Notes: a model not told the origin generated them from the sequence alone. Shown: positions 11,225 through 24,887, numbered from the stretch's first letter. The stretch: DNA of 64,000 nt from Balamuthia mandrillaris (GCA_031835245.1 JAVKOQ010000020.1:2501-66500), one strand, 5' to 3'. Program-made: numbers and translations.

Positions 11225-13340
11225 ACTTCACTCCCTTCCTTCAACGTTTCCTTCTTGCCTTTACTGACGCAAAATCTGGCAACACAACTATGCTCTTTGT
11301 GTGACAGAATGCGATGCAACTACTGGGAATGGGTGACCAACAAGAAACAGTATTCCAGACAGTGGCTGCCATCCTTCATCTTGGAAACACTCGTTTTGTG
11401 CCAAGAAAGGAAGGCGATGGTTGTGCGGTTGAAAATATGGAGGGTTGGTGTTCAGGCTCATTTCCTCGTCATTGTTCTTTTTGTTCTTGCAGAGTCTATA
11501 CTTACCCCCACGTGCAATTCCTTAGAATTGCAAATAGCGGCCAAGTTATTGGGTGTCCCTGTTGAACGGTTAGCCAAAGTACTCGTTACCCGGTTCAACA
11601 AGATCCGTGGCGAAGGTGCGTTTTTTTCGTGTTGTATTCACGCTCTCTCTTTTTAACAACTGAAATCGGTTCCACATCGTGCTTCGTATGATAGTGTTCG
11701 AAGTCCCGTTGTCACCTGCTGAGGTATCCTCATACTCGTCTGTGCATTTGATATGCTTGGCTATTTCTATGTTATTCTTAAGTTTGTCTGAAACGTTTGT
11801 TTGAATTGAAGGCAGGAGATGTTAGGGATGCCATAGCAAAAGCTCTGTACGGAAGACAGTTTGACTGGTTGGTGGAATGCATAAACAAATCAACTCAGAG
11901 GACGCACAAACAAGGAGACAAAATAACATTCATTGGAATTCTTGATATATTTGGTTTTGAGAACTTTAAAGTGAACAGCTTCGAGCAGCTATGCATCAAC
12001 TATACAAATGAAAAGTTGCAGCAGCTAGTACGCTATCCTTTTCCTTTGTTGTTTGAACACGTTTATCGTCGATCACCTTGTTAAGCCATGCACCTTCCAG
12101 TTCAATCAACATATCTTTAAGCAAGAACAAGAGGAATACACCAAAGAACAGATCGACTGGACAAATATCGCCTTTAAAGACAATCAAGGATGTATTGATC
12201 TTATTGAATCGGTAAAGCGGTCTCTCTCTCTCTCTCTCTCTCTTCCCGTCTCTTCCTCTCTTCCATTCACTCCCTCCTTCCTTTCTCCTCTCTGCACATA
12301 TTCTACTAACAATAAGAATACAGAAACTGGGCATACTTTCGCTACTACAAGAAGAATGCCGTTTCCCCAAAGCGTCTGATGAAAGCCTGTTGCTAAAGCT
12401 GCATGATAACCTCCAAAAAAGCGATTTTTACGAAAAGCCCAAAAGAAGAGGTCCTCATTTTATCGTGAAGCATTACGCCGGCGATGTAAGTTACGATGTA
12501 ACCGGCTTTTTAGAGAAAAACAAAGACACTGTCATGGACAGCGTTGCAATTCTCCTGGCAAATAGCAATAACCCTCACATTAGCGGCTTTTTTCAAGCTG
12601 ATGCTGCGATGGCAACTACCAGTGGTGGCGGTGGCGGTGGCGGTGGCGGTGGCGGTGCCAGTAGAAGAGGACCAACAAGCTCTGCCAAAGATACCGTTGG
12701 TTTGCAATTTAAGGTATGTTCATGCATGTCTGTCCCGTACTGTAAATTAGAATTTTTCTCCTTACACTTATAATTATTGTCCTCCAAGAACCAACTCAGC
12801 TCGCTTGTTGCGACTCTGTCAAGTACAAAACCCTATTACGTCCGTTGCATGAAACCAAATACACTGAAGCAAGCCAATTTGTTTGATGACGATTTGGTGC
12901 TAACCCAACTGCGGTATTGTGGTATGTTGGAAACTATTCGCATCAGAAAATTAGGCTTTCCTATTCGTCGCGACTTTGAGACTTTTAACGATAGGTTTGT
13001 TTTCGTCTCCTTCTTAATACACTGCATTTCTCGAATCTCTGTTCTTATCGATAATCTTTTAGATACGCGTTGTTGGAACCCGCAAGCCGACAAGTAGAAG
13101 ACCCGAAAGAAGCTGCTTTGATGATTCTCAACAGGGCGTCTTCTAACTTGCCCGTAGGGACGTATACTGTTGGCCTTACCAAAGTGTTCCTTCGTGATGA
13201 GCCTTTGGCCATCTTAGAGGATATGCGCAACGCTTTCTTCCTGAAGAGTGCCATATGCTTACAAACAAACTGGCGAGCTTTCCTTCTTCGTAGACGTTAC
13301 CAACAGATAAAGGCCTCTTCTGGCTTGCTTCAAAAATGTT

Positions 13341-13378
<38 letters not shown>

Positions 13379-16300
13379 GGTCTCATTTCTATTGGCTGAC
13401 CCACCACCAACAGTTTACAGAAGATTTGCCCAACGCACTTCATTCTTAAATACACGCGAAGCAACTACAGCTATTCAATCAGGTTCTCCTTCTTTCTACC
13501 TCCCCCTATACTCCTTTTCTTACATCATTGACTTACAAATTATGCTAGCGATGCGAATGCGCCAACAACGAACAAAGTATACTGCTGTTAGGGCTGGAAC
13601 CATTGCGTTACAAGCAGCCATTAGAACTCATAATGCGGTGCAACTAAAGATACGTCTGGTGGAAGAGGAAAAAGAAAGGCAGAGAAGATTGGAAGAAATC
13701 AAGCGACTCAAAGACAAAGAAGAAAGAGAACGAAGAGAGCGAGAGGAGCAAGAACGGCAAGAAAGAGAACGACAAAGAAGAGAGGAAGAAGAAAGAGCGA
13801 AACAAGAGCGCGAGCGAAAGCGACTGGAGGAAGAAGAACGAGCCCGCAGAGAAGAAGAAGAGCGCCAGCGGAAGAAAGAGGAAGAAGAGAGGATGATGCA
13901 ACTCAACCTGAACTTGCAGGAGCAGAAACAAGTCCAATCCCTGCAAGACATGCTAACTCCGCGTCACAGCACCTCCGCGCGCTTCTATTCCCCTCGAGAT
14001 GCCGTTCCTCCCAGTCCGCCTACTCGCGAAGAAGTTGAACTTGAACAGGATATGATGGCTGCACTTCCACCCCCGCCTGCAGAGTGGGGCGACCTTCCGC
14101 CTCCTCCTTTTGAAATGGGAATGCCACCCGTTCCTCCAGAAGCAGGTGATGGTGATCTGCCTGACTTTGCGCCTGGAGAGATGCCAGAACTGCCATCTGC
14201 GATGGAAGCACCTGAGGGTGACGGAGAAGAGGCCGAAGAGCAACCAAGTGATGCAGCAAACTATGACTTTGACTTTTATGCGACAGAGGAAGATGATGCT
14301 GCCGACTATAAATGGCAATCTGAGGAAGGTTTATATGGGCATTATTTTGAGGCCTATGCTAAGCAACGATATAGTACATTTGCTATCCACTGTGTTGTTC
14401 CATGTTATTTGTGCGTCTATTTACATTTTTCTTTTGTTGCAGGAGAACACAAAAAACTATCGTTGCAGCAGCTTATGTGCTGGTCTAAGGTTTGTTCTCC
14501 GTCTGTTTATCCTTTAAACGTACGTTTCTACCAATTATTTATTTGTTTTTTTCTTTATAGGACCCGTTGAAGGCATCGTTGTTAGAATTACAGAGTGAAG
14601 AAGATAACAAAGTTGCTATTGAAGTCTCTAAAAGTACAACGCTTTTCATTGGCTTCATAACAGAGAGAGAGAGAGAGAGTAAGAGAAAAACTCAGCGCAA
14701 TCACTAACTTCATGCCTATTTTGACAGAGATTCACGCTTACCTCCGCAGCAAGAAGAGTGTGGATGATAACTTTGCTACAATTGCATTCCTGTTACGTGT
14801 TGGTCTTCGCGATTCCTCTGCTTCCATTCCACCTACTTTTGATCCTGCTCACCCTCTACCACCATCCTCCGACGTTCCATTGACCCCATCAGCCGAAGAA
14901 CACAAAGACCCTAACACAACCGCTATTCAAGATGAGATTTGGTGTCAACTATGCAAACAAGTGATGGTACCACCCACATCGCAAATGGCATGGAAGAGTA
15001 AAATCAAAGGACCGGATGCCAACAGCTTGAAGAGGGGATGGGACCTCATGAAAATGGCAGCATGCACATTCCCTCCAAGCGATGAGCTAGCTCCATACGT
15101 CTTCAGCCTGTGCAAAAGCGCGCAAGAGACAGCCCAACAAGCCATGCAAGCCCCTGAAACAGCTTCGGAGAGCATTCACTCCATCATTTCGCAAAGTGCT
15201 GCCTTTGTGGATACGTCACTGAAGCGAATGGGAAGAAATGGCCCTAGGAAGTATGTACCGTCGGTGATGGAACTGAAGGCCATCGAGAAAATGGAGCCTA
15301 TACTTTGTAGAGTTTTTTTCATGGATGGCGCTGTCAAAGCTTTTTTCATTGACTCTTCCACCACCGCTGCCGAACTCAAGCAAGAAGTTGTGAGCAAATT
15401 GGGGTTGGCTTACACCTTTGGCTTCTTCTTGGTTAAAGTCTATGGCAATATCGGTAGGTTTTCTCTTACTCTCTTCCAGTCGTCTCCTTCCTCCCTCTCT
15501 CGTTTCTTCTCTCACCCTCTTCCTCTTCTCTCTTCCACTCCACCAATTTCTTTCTTCGGATCATCATGTTTTCGTAGAACGAGCAATGAACAATAGCTCC
15601 AAAGTTGGCGATGAAATCGCTGAGTTTGAAACTCTACGAGATGTGATGAAGATGCAAGGCGTCGAGGTCCGTATGCGCATCGCTTTCAAAAAACGCATTT
15701 TCTTGCCAACACCGAACGACTCTCTTGATCTCTTTGGAGCTGCCACTCGAAATCTGCTGTTCCATCAGGTACTGTAATTTTTAACCGGATTACAAGTCAT
15801 TCGCATGCTCATCTCGTTTTTTTTGTATTTCCTTTGTTTGATATATGTAGGTCGTTGAAGAAATCCGATCAGCAACATTGCCTACTTCAAGAGAGAAAGT
15901 GTTGGAGTTGTGTGGCTTGAAATGCCAGTACGACTATGGTGATAACACTCGTCTTCTTATCCCAGCATTTGTGTATGTTTCTCTCTCTCTCTCTCTCTCC
16001 CTCTTCTCTCTTTTTATGTTTCTCTCACACACATGAATGTACGTTCCAGGGAGTTACACGTTCCAATGTATCTACGAACAGAAGCCACTGATACAGAACG
16101 CTGGATGGAAGATCTTCTTCAAGAACATACTCGTCATGCTGGCATATCTGCTGAAGAAGCTAAACTGCAATACTTGCAGAGAGTTCAAGAGTTACCACTC
16201 TATGGTGCCACTATGTTTGCCATGAAGCTCGTCACCAACACTGTTAAATTGATCAGAGATCAAGGTTATCTTGCCATTAGTGGCAAAGGACTTAGTTTTG

Positions 16301-19252
16301 TCACTCGCGACCACAATGGGGTTAGTTTTTTATTTTGCTCGCTCCCGTCTCCAATTGCCTTTTACGTTATTATTTATTCTTCTTCTAATAGCAAGTTGTT
16401 ATGACGCCCACTATTCCCTTCTCTGACGTGCTGAGTTGGTCACACGAAGGCACAAATACTACCATTCATGCAATTGTTGAAGGAGAACGAAGTGTTATTG
16501 AATTAGCTTGTCATCAAGTACTTCTTTCTCTCTCTCCCTCTCTCTCTCTCTCCCTCTCTTTCTCTTTGTTCGATGGATTCTAATCACATTATTGTGATAT
16601 GCAGTCATCAGAAATAGACCTTCTGATGAAAGAGTATGTGGAACAACTTACAGCCAGCTCTCAATACGCCAAAGCTTTGGTTGATTACCACGTTCCTGAT
16701 ACGAAGCACCTTCTTTCCTTCAACAAAGGCGATATCATCTTTGTCAAGGTCAAATATTGTTGCAACTCTAGGTTTTCCGTTTTACTTTTTTGTCTCATTT
16801 CCGCTGTTAAACACATCAGAGCAAGAAAGGACAAAGAGGATGGTACTATGGAGAATGTAAAGGAAAGGCGGGCCACTTTCCAATTGATATGGTCCAAATG
16901 TTGGTCGGCGTGCCTGTCGATATCCCCGAGGCAACCCCCTCCGCCCAATCAACCCTACGATCCGCTACGTCTAAGCGTCACTCTTTCCATCCTAACACTC
17001 ACCGCCTTTCCCAAGAGATTGGTGGCCCTTCCTTGAGAGACAGAGCTTCCACTGATACATGCCCCTCGAGCTCATCGTCACCCGCCGAGGCAGAAACGGA
17101 AGGCTCTTCTCCTACAGCAGGATCGCCCTTAGACGAATCCAACAGCGATGCTGGAAATCAGGGTCACCTCCCCCGAATAACTTCCATGCCTATGTAAGTA
17201 TTGTTGTCTTATTTTCCAAGGAGCAGTAAGTTTTTGCGATGTTTGACATTTTGTGTTTGAATAGTGGTGGAAATCTTTCGAAGAAGATTCACTACCGGCG
17301 TACCATGCGTAAGTCAGCTATGTGGAAGAAGAAAGTGGCTATTGAAATGGAAGAAATAACATCCTTCTCCAAAGTACCTACTTTAACTCTCACTCATCTC
17401 TTTTGGCCTACTATACTCTCTTCTGACGCTCACGCAAACAAAAACAGGAACCTATTCATGACTCTTTGTTACCATTAGCTGCCCGAGACAACAAAGCTGC
17501 CTTGAAGATGTTCAAACGGATTATGATGTACATGGGCGATCTCCCTTGCAAAATAGAACAGGAAATCATGCTGCCGCAGCGCATTCTTGAGCAGGGTATC
17601 AACAATAGAGAACTTAGGGATGAAACCTACTGCCAGCTCATGAAACAGGTTCACAAGAATCCTCGTCCCACCAGCGAAGAACGAGGATGGATCTTAATAG
17701 CTTTAGCCTGCTCCACCTTCATTCCTTCCGACAGCGTTTTGGCAGAACTCATGAAGTTGTTGGAAGACAAACAACAAAACAGGTTGGCTAACCCTACAGT
17801 TGCCTTCATTGCGAGTGCCGCCACCGAGAGATTGCAGAATGCAATGTTGATTGGAGAACGATCTCTGGGTCCATCCCTCATTGAAGTTAATGCCTTGAAG
17901 CGTAGACAACGCGTTGTGTGTCGTATTTCTATGCCTGATGGCGCGTACCGTGCTCTTCACATCGATCCCTGGTTTGTTCTCTTTCCCTTTCCTTGCTTCA
18001 TTAACTTCACTTATAATTGTATGCAACCACAACAACCACAGGACGACTGTGAGAGAAGTACTGCCAGAGTTGATATCAAAACAGGTCCACTTCCAAGATG
18101 AAACTGATCCAAAAGACTTTGCGCTGTTTGCGAGCGCTTCCGCCGTTTCCTCTGATCATTCCAAGTCCTTCATTAAGTATCCTATTCCCGAACAAGCTCA
18201 GATCTGCGAAGCTTTGACTCGGTGGGAAACGTTGGAACAGGCCAAAGGCAAAAAGTTGAAAAAACTCGTTCCGGAGTTTGCTTTGCAGCTGCGAAAGCAA
18301 ATCATCAGGAAGGAAGATGATGAGAGAGTTCTCAAGGATAACAACTTGTGTGAATTCCTTTTCGCTCAGGTACCACCCTAACCAGACATTGTCCCTCCTA
18401 AGTTTTCTATTTTGTTGTTAACTCTGTTGTTGATCATCCTTTGCAAATAGATGGTGGAAGACTTTTTATCTGGACAGTTACCCATCCCAGATGAAAAGCT
18501 AGTGTTGGAAATGGGAGCTATTCTGGTGAATCTGCTCTTCCGTCGTGGCAAGAATTCTTCAGCTCCACTCTTACCGTACTCTCCCTCTCTCCCTCCCTCT
18601 ATTTGTTACCATGGCGTTCTTATTTCTTTGGTTACCACACAGAGAAATGTTGGATCAGTTTTTGCCGATGAATCTGCTTGCTCAAGCGGACAGATCCCAA
18701 TTGTTGCAAGGGCTCATCGTTGAATGCGCCCTGAAAAACGAACTGGGAGGTTTGGAGGCCAAGCGTTGGTTCTTAGAACAAGCCCACGCTAGTCCTTTAT
18801 ACGGACTCGTTATTTATCCCGTGGTAAGTGGCGTCAGGATGTTTTCTCTGCTCCTTAACTTCTCTTTCTCTCTCCCTGTGTTGATATTCACGTTCATTTG
18901 ATAACAGAGGGAAGACCATAACGACTTGTGGCTGGCACTTGGTCCAGAGAAGCTCATGCTCGTGGAGCCCTTCACTGGCGTTAGTTCTCCTTTTCTCTCT
19001 CTCTCTCTCTCTCTCCTTCTTAACAACGTGAGCTTTAACTAAACCATTTAATGCCATGCAACACAACAGGAGGTACTCAAAGAATGGACTTTTAAGGACA
19101 TAGCAAACTGGGGTAGCACTCGCACTGACTTTCATATTGTGGCTGGAAATCTCTTCAAACCAGAGAAGCGCTGCTTCTCGTGCCCCTACGCGCCCTACAT
19201 CACTGTACTCTTTGGACATTATTTGGCCGCGTGGAAAGAACTGAACGAATGA
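9765..19252 (+). CDS. Class VII-like unconventional myosin: motor, IQ, charged helix, MyTH4-FERM-SH3-MyTH4-FERM
   Basis: The ATG at 9765 gives a short N-terminus followed by [20 protein letters not shown], as in myosin VII. Motor motifs: P-loop [10 protein letters not shown] (about 10205), switch I NDNSSRFGKY split by an intron (10375-10600), switch II/relay DIFGFENF (about 11945), [11 protein letters not shown] (about 12830) and the converter (about 12960-13080). One or two degenerate IQ motifs follow (about 13250-13320 and 13580-13640). Next is an Arg/Glu-rich stretch of ~80 residues (13655-13900) typical of a single alpha helix. A Pro/acidic linker (13960-14310) leads to MyTH4 (about 14450-15180), FERM (15240-16610), SH3 (ALVDYHV... 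about 16670-16900), a Ser-rich linker, MyTH4 (17460-17860) and FERM (17880-19250). Stop TGA is at 19250-19252. This order matches myosin VII, which works in filopodia, adhesion and phagocytosis. Loop 2 carries a polyglycine run. There are roughly 25 introns, many with CT repeats. Confidence 0.93.
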
Positions 19253-19338
19253 AAAAAAAAAAACCGGTCCCCATCCTTCGGCCTTGTATTATCAAACACA
19301 AAAAAACCCCCGATGAACATTCCTCGCTCTCCCTCTTC

Positions 19339-19415
<77 letters not shown>

Positions 19416-19938
19416 CACGGTGGGGTGGTTGCAATTTTTGCGATATTTTTCCATTTGTTGGGATTAATTTTTGTTTGTTGGCTTCAACGAAAAGAAAAAA
19501 ACAAATAGCGAGGGAAGGAAGGAAGGGAGAAGAAAGACAACTAAAGGAGGAGGAAGACCAAGTAGTAGTAGTTGACTATTGGCTACCTTCCTTTCCTTTT
19601 TTTTTCTTATTCGCCTTGTATTCTCCCTCCTCCACGCTTGCTTGTCACTCTTATAAGTATCGTTTGTTTGTTCAGGCCAGCCAACCGTTATCTAGGAGGG
19701 TAACTTGCCTCGGAACCAAACTTTGGAGGTCCTACGGGAGAGCAGCACCGCGTAACTTAAACTTGCAGCTCTTTTCCTCCGCTTTCTTTCCATTCTAACA
19801 ACCACCCCTTCAAACAAATAGAGGGAGATCACCTATCGAAGGAACCCCTGAAAGAAAAAAAAGGACACGGGGGGAAGGGGATAACAATTGTAATCAAACA
19901 GCGGCAACAACTACCACCACTATATATCATATTTGAAA
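19253..19938. other. Intergenic region with a long CT tract
   Basis: This 686-bp gap between two same-strand genes contains a (TC)34 run at 19343-19410 close to the myosin stop. The rest shows no gene signature. TATATAT at about 19920-19926 lies only ~15 nt before the next ATG, too close to be a normal TATA box. Confidence 0.5.
19343..19410. repeat. (TC)n microsatellite
   Basis: About 34 uninterrupted TC dinucleotides lie in the 3' flank of the myosin gene. The run is pyrimidine-rich on the sense strand of that gene. Confidence 0.9.
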
Positions 19939-20440
19939 ATGGCCTCCAGCGTTTGGAAGTTTGGCCATTCGTTGGACAGGGTGGTGGCGGGTGTGAGGGA
20001 GGGTCTCTCTCAGTTGGATGGCTGCGAACTAACGGCTGTCTCTCGCACCGAGGCTCGTGTCCGCATCAGCGCTACTTTCACCAACGATGCTGGGCGGGTA
20101 GTTTCTTCATTTCCTTCCCTCCTTGGCTTGGCTTCTCCTTCTTGCTTCTGTCCCTGTTTTCCCTTTTTTTTTTTTTGGTTGTTTGTTATTGTTACCTGTC
20201 CTTCTTTATAGCGTATGTTGATCTTTCTTTTTTTGTTCAGGTGGACGATGTAAGTTTGGATGTGGAAGAAAAGGAAGGGCAGACGTTCATCACCCTGTTT
20301 TCTAAAACCAGAGGCAAGGGTGAAAAGTCATTCTATGATCAGAACCGCAGGAACTTGTATCGCGTTTATGCGGCGCTGCCTTTTACCCCTGTTTCCTCCG
20401 TCCCAGCTTTGCCCGTCACCATTCCTCAAGAGGCATGCCC

Positions 20441-20481
<41 letters not shown>

Positions 20482-20881
20482 TCATTTTTCTCTTATTGCG
20501 TGTTTGCTACCCATGTATTTTTTTTCTTATTTTTCATTTGGGTACCGCAGTATGAGTTGTTGGTGATTGCAATGTTGGACCCCAAAAGTGGAGTAACTCT
20601 GAAAGATCGCAAATGGATGATTCTAAAGAAGTACCCACATACATTTTGTTCGTACATCCCTGCTCTTTTTCCTTTGCACCTTTCTTATGAGAGTTGGCTA
20701 ATACTTGCAACTAAATGGACAGTGGGCTCAGAAATGGTGGACTGGCTCATGCAACACAAAAACATTTCACGTGAGGAGAGCGTTGAGCTTGCTTCTAAAT
20801 TGTACAAACTCGGCCTCTTTACGTATGCTGAAGGCAAGAACAAACCTTTCCGTGATGGCAAATTTTATTACCGTTTCATGG

Positions 20882-20922
<41 letters not shown>

Positions 20923-23900
20923 TCTCTCTAGTCTCCGCCCCTTGATATCTGTGTTTTTGTTTTTAATTCACGTGTGTTGCAAAAGATTGGTGATGATGCG
21001 AATTGGGAAGAGTTGGAAAACTTAGAACAGAGAATGCAAGCTATCGAACGAAAAGCAACAGACGAGTACAACCGCCTCTTGTTCAATGCTCCGCACGTAC
21101 CCGATCCATCCGCCGCCAGCCAACCTTCCGTAATAGTACCTTCTTCGCCTCGTTCTGCTATTTCGTCGAACCAGCGGTCGCCCTCACCCCCGTTGGGGCG
21201 TCGCAGCAGCTATCCCGGCAAGAAGGAAAAGCAAACAAAGAAAAAGACCGCCAACGACCTCAGCAGCTCAGAAGAGAGTGATTCCCGTTAGTATCTCTAT
21301 TTCCTCTCCTCTCCTCTCCTCTCCTCTCCTCTCCTCTCCTCTCCTCTCCTCTCCTCTCCTCTCCTCTCCTCTCCTCCTCTCCTCTCCTCTCCTCTCCTCT
21401 CCTCTCCTCTCCTCTCCTCTCCTCTCCTCTCCTCTCCTCTCCTCTCCTCTCCTCTCCTCTCCTCTCCTCTCCTCTCCTCTCCTCTCCTCTCCTCTCTCTC
21501 TTCTCTCTCTCTCCCCCCTTTCTTCCTCTTTCTCATGCGCAATTCTTGCTCTTTCGCCAGATGTAAGTGAACGTCGAAACTCGAGCAGCAGCAAAGAAGT
21601 AGGTGCTAACTTGGGAATATCAAGCGGCGAATCAGGCTCCAAACAGCAAAAGCTATTGAGCCTCACCAAGTTTACCCGCAAGCGTGATCTGACATCTTCT
21701 GGAGTGGAATACATGCAACCTCCATCAGTTGATGGCAGCCCGCTTACTCTTCAGAGGAAACATCTGAGTGACCTGAAACGAGACGAGAAAAAGAAAAAGG
21801 GCGGGTTATGGGCTTCGCGGAACAGAATCATGACAAGAAAGAAAAGCAAGAAGGAAAAAGAAAAGGAGAAAAAGTTGGGGAGTAGGGCCTCCAGTGCAAG
21901 CAGCGGGGTGGTGTATGTGCCGGCCGGAGAGGGCAAAGGACTTCTTGTGGTCGGCGCGGATCATGCCTCTGAAGAGGTGGTATGGGATGATGATCCCCTT
22001 ACAGCACGTAAACGGCTCATCAAGGAGGAACAAAAGCGGATAGAAATGTTGAAGAATATGAAGAAATTTTGGGAGATGAAGCTTTATGGAGAAGTCATAG
22101 GTAGAAAGAAAGCAGAAAGCATTGAACGAACTTTGCAACGCTCTAACACGACGCTTGAGGAGGACTCGGGGCTGGATGGCGGAAAAGAGGCATCAGCTCC
22201 CACGGGAGAAGAAGAAGAGAGAGAAGCCCAACCCACTGACAAAAAAAGGGACAAAACAGGACCAACAAAACACAAGCGAATACGAAGTAAGAGCAAGAAA
22301 GACGAAAAGAAAAGCAAACCACTATCCGGAAGCAAAACGGCAGAAGACAAGGACCAAGCAGATACTGTCTGTGAAGTCAAGAAACGGGCAAGAAATTTGA
22401 CAATAGGTTCTCCCACTGGCTCTTCCTCTTCTTTCAAGAAAATGTTGGAAGACGTTTCTGGCAGTTGGAGTAACGACGATGGCACTACCAGTTGGATAAA
22501 GGAGCAGTTTGAAAATCGAAGAAAGGCTGGCGGTAGCGTTGTTCTCCAAACACCGGACAGCACCCAAATCACGAAAACGGAAACTGAAGTTTTATCATCC
22601 TCAGCAGCACCATCATCATCAGCATCATCTTCTTCTACTTCTTCGTCATCCTCTTCCTCCTCCACGGTAGCGCCCATTAAAGATCCTCCTCCTGCCATTA
22701 TTTTGCCATCTGAGGACGTCGACGGGTCGGCACCTACTCGTGTTAGGTTTGACACTGCTTCCCAAAAAATGGCTGAAAAACGGTGGCAAGATTATTTGGC
22801 TGCTCAAGACTTAAAGAGATCACGCGCTACTATCCAGGTATCTCGTTTTTCTCTTATTCTTTACTCTTTCAATCCTTTTGTTCTGTCCTAACAGTTCAGT
22901 AACAACAGGGCTTTGAGTTGCTGAAAGGGGTAAAAAAACTTCCGGTGGACAAGTTTACAGGAGAAAAAGGGGATAGTATCGTAGATGAATCGGCCGATTA
23001 CGACGATGATGACGACGTCTTGAACGTATCAATAGAAGAGATCCTGTATGACTGTGAACAGCGTAAAGAGGTGCTGGAGAAAGCAAAAGAGCTCATACAA
23101 ACCAACTATGAGCTGAGACTGAAGATCCAGGAAAACCATTTACAATCTCAGATGCTGTTCAACCACCTGAATACCTCTGGAGCAACCGCGACCGCGACCG
23201 CGACCGCCATCGAAAAGAAATCACAGAAAACAGAGGAAATGGAGAGCCAATCACCATCTTCCTCTTCCAAAGAGAGTGATGAGACCTACAAACTGTTGGA
23301 CCAATCCGATTTCGATGGAGATGTGGCCTCCGCTTTAGCAAGTTATGGAGGTAGTGATTCAGCTATACTCCGGCTTTCAGAAGATTCCCCGCAGCGGGAA
23401 GAGAACGAGGAGGAAGAAGAAGAGGATGACAGCGATGATGAAGAAGAGGAAAGTTCTTCTAGCTATTATGACGAAGATGAGGACGACGATGACGACGATG
23501 ATGAAGAAGATAGCGGTGACTCAAGCGACGAAGAGGTATTACCATCTGCCACAGAGTACCTGCTGACCTCTGATAGTATCATCATGAGAAGCGAGATGAC
23601 CAGACAGCAATCCTATGCCAGTCCCTCTTTCATCCAGCCACCATCAGAGATAGTTCGCCCTGTTGACAAATCTTCTACCAAACAAAATGAAACTTCCACA
23701 TCTACACAACAGCAACAACAAAACGATGAAGAACGTAAAGTCAATTTCCTACCGAAAGTTTTGACAGAGGGAGAATTTGCCTACTGCAGAAACATCGACT
23801 TCACCGACGTTGTTTTGTTGGAACCACCAGTAGGCTACGGAGCGTTCGGAGTTGTTTATCGTGGCATTTGGCGTGGTGCCATTGTCGCTGTTAAAAAGGT

Positions 23901-24887
23901 TTTCTCTCGTTCTTCCTGTTTCGTCTTTTCCCCTCTCCCTCTCTCTCCTCCTCCTATAGTAGCCTTTCAGCCTTGTTAACCGAGTATGATAGTTGTTGGT
24001 TGTCTTAGATAACAAACAGTTTCTACAATTCTTGCGGGAGGCTGAGATCATGGAGTATGCCATCTCCTTTTAAAACTTTTCTATTACCATTTTTTTAATT
24101 TTTATTTTTTAAATACAAGGCATGTGTCGAACCATCCCAATGTAGCCCACTTCTGCGGTGTGACCTCCACAAAGCCCCATTACTGTATTGTTGGAGAGTT
24201 CTATGAACACGGCAGCATGGTTGACTATCTACGAAACAATCCAAATGCCCCTCTCAACGTGGTTGTGTCGATGGCGAGGGATGCTGCTGCGGGAGTTCTT
24301 CATCTTCACAAAGAAGATATCATTCACCGGTACTCATTTTGTTTAATTTTTTTGTTTGCTATTTGTGTGTGTGCGTGCGTGCATGCGTGCGTGTGCGCGC
24401 ACAGTGCTATCAATGCTGATTTATTACCTTAACGAAAAACAGTGATTTGGCAGCAAGAAATCTGTTAGTATGCTCGAACTTGCACGTACATGTTAGCGAT
24501 TTCGGATTAGCGCGCACCAAACAACGGGTAAACGCGCAAACGAACGGCAACTTGGGTGCAGTCAAGTGGATGGCTCCGGAGGCCATCACCCACCGCCACT
24601 TCAGCGAGAAGAGCGACAGTTGGAGCTTTGGCGTTGTACTTTGGGAGATGGTGACGGGCGGCAAAGAGCCCTACCAAGACAAGGAGATCCTTGATGTGGC
24701 TTTGGGAGTGTCGAGCGGGGCCCTCCGCTTGGAGATACCAGAGGAATGCCCCAAACCGCTGAGAAGGCTCATCAAGAAGTGTTTACAACATGATCCGCAG
24801 CAACGACCATCCTTTGAGGAGATATGGGGGCAGCTTGATGAGTTTCTTCGGTTTCTTGAGGGGACCACTAATTCTTCATCTTCTTGA
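19939..24887 (+). CDS. DEP-domain tyrosine-kinase-like (TKL) protein kinase, multi-exon
   Basis: ATG at 19939 starts MASSVWKFGHSLDRVV. The first ~120 residues form an unrecognised module. A DEP domain follows (about 20725-20880: GSEMVDWLMQHKNISREE, then KLGLFTYAEG and FYYRF); such domains usually mediate membrane or GPCR association. A long Lys/Ser/Glu-rich, probably disordered linker spans about 21000-23740. The kinase domain has the glycine loop GYGAFGVVYRG (about 23840), catalytic lysine VAVKK, helix-C REAEIMEH (split by an intron), HRDLAARN (about 24327-24465), DFGLAR (about 24500) and MAPEA (about 24575), so it looks catalytically complete. HRDLAARN with WMAPEA suits the TKL group, possibly with dual specificity. 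Stop TGA is at 24885-24887. One intron (21290-21560) holds a 195-bp CCTCT tract that happens to keep the frame open. The substrate and upstream signal are unknown. Confidence 0.87.
21302..21495. repeat. (CCTCT)n pentanucleotide microsatellite in a kinase intron
   Basis: About 39 near-perfect copies of CCTCT with one short interruption near 21370, grading into CT at the 3' end. Flanking splice sites are GTTAGT (about 21287) and CGCCAG (about 21560). Confidence 0.9.

Noticed and set aside
21268-21714. Minus-strand Glu-Arg-rich frame over the CCTCT tract
   Set aside because: It is antisense to the kinase intron and consists only of repeat-encoded residues.
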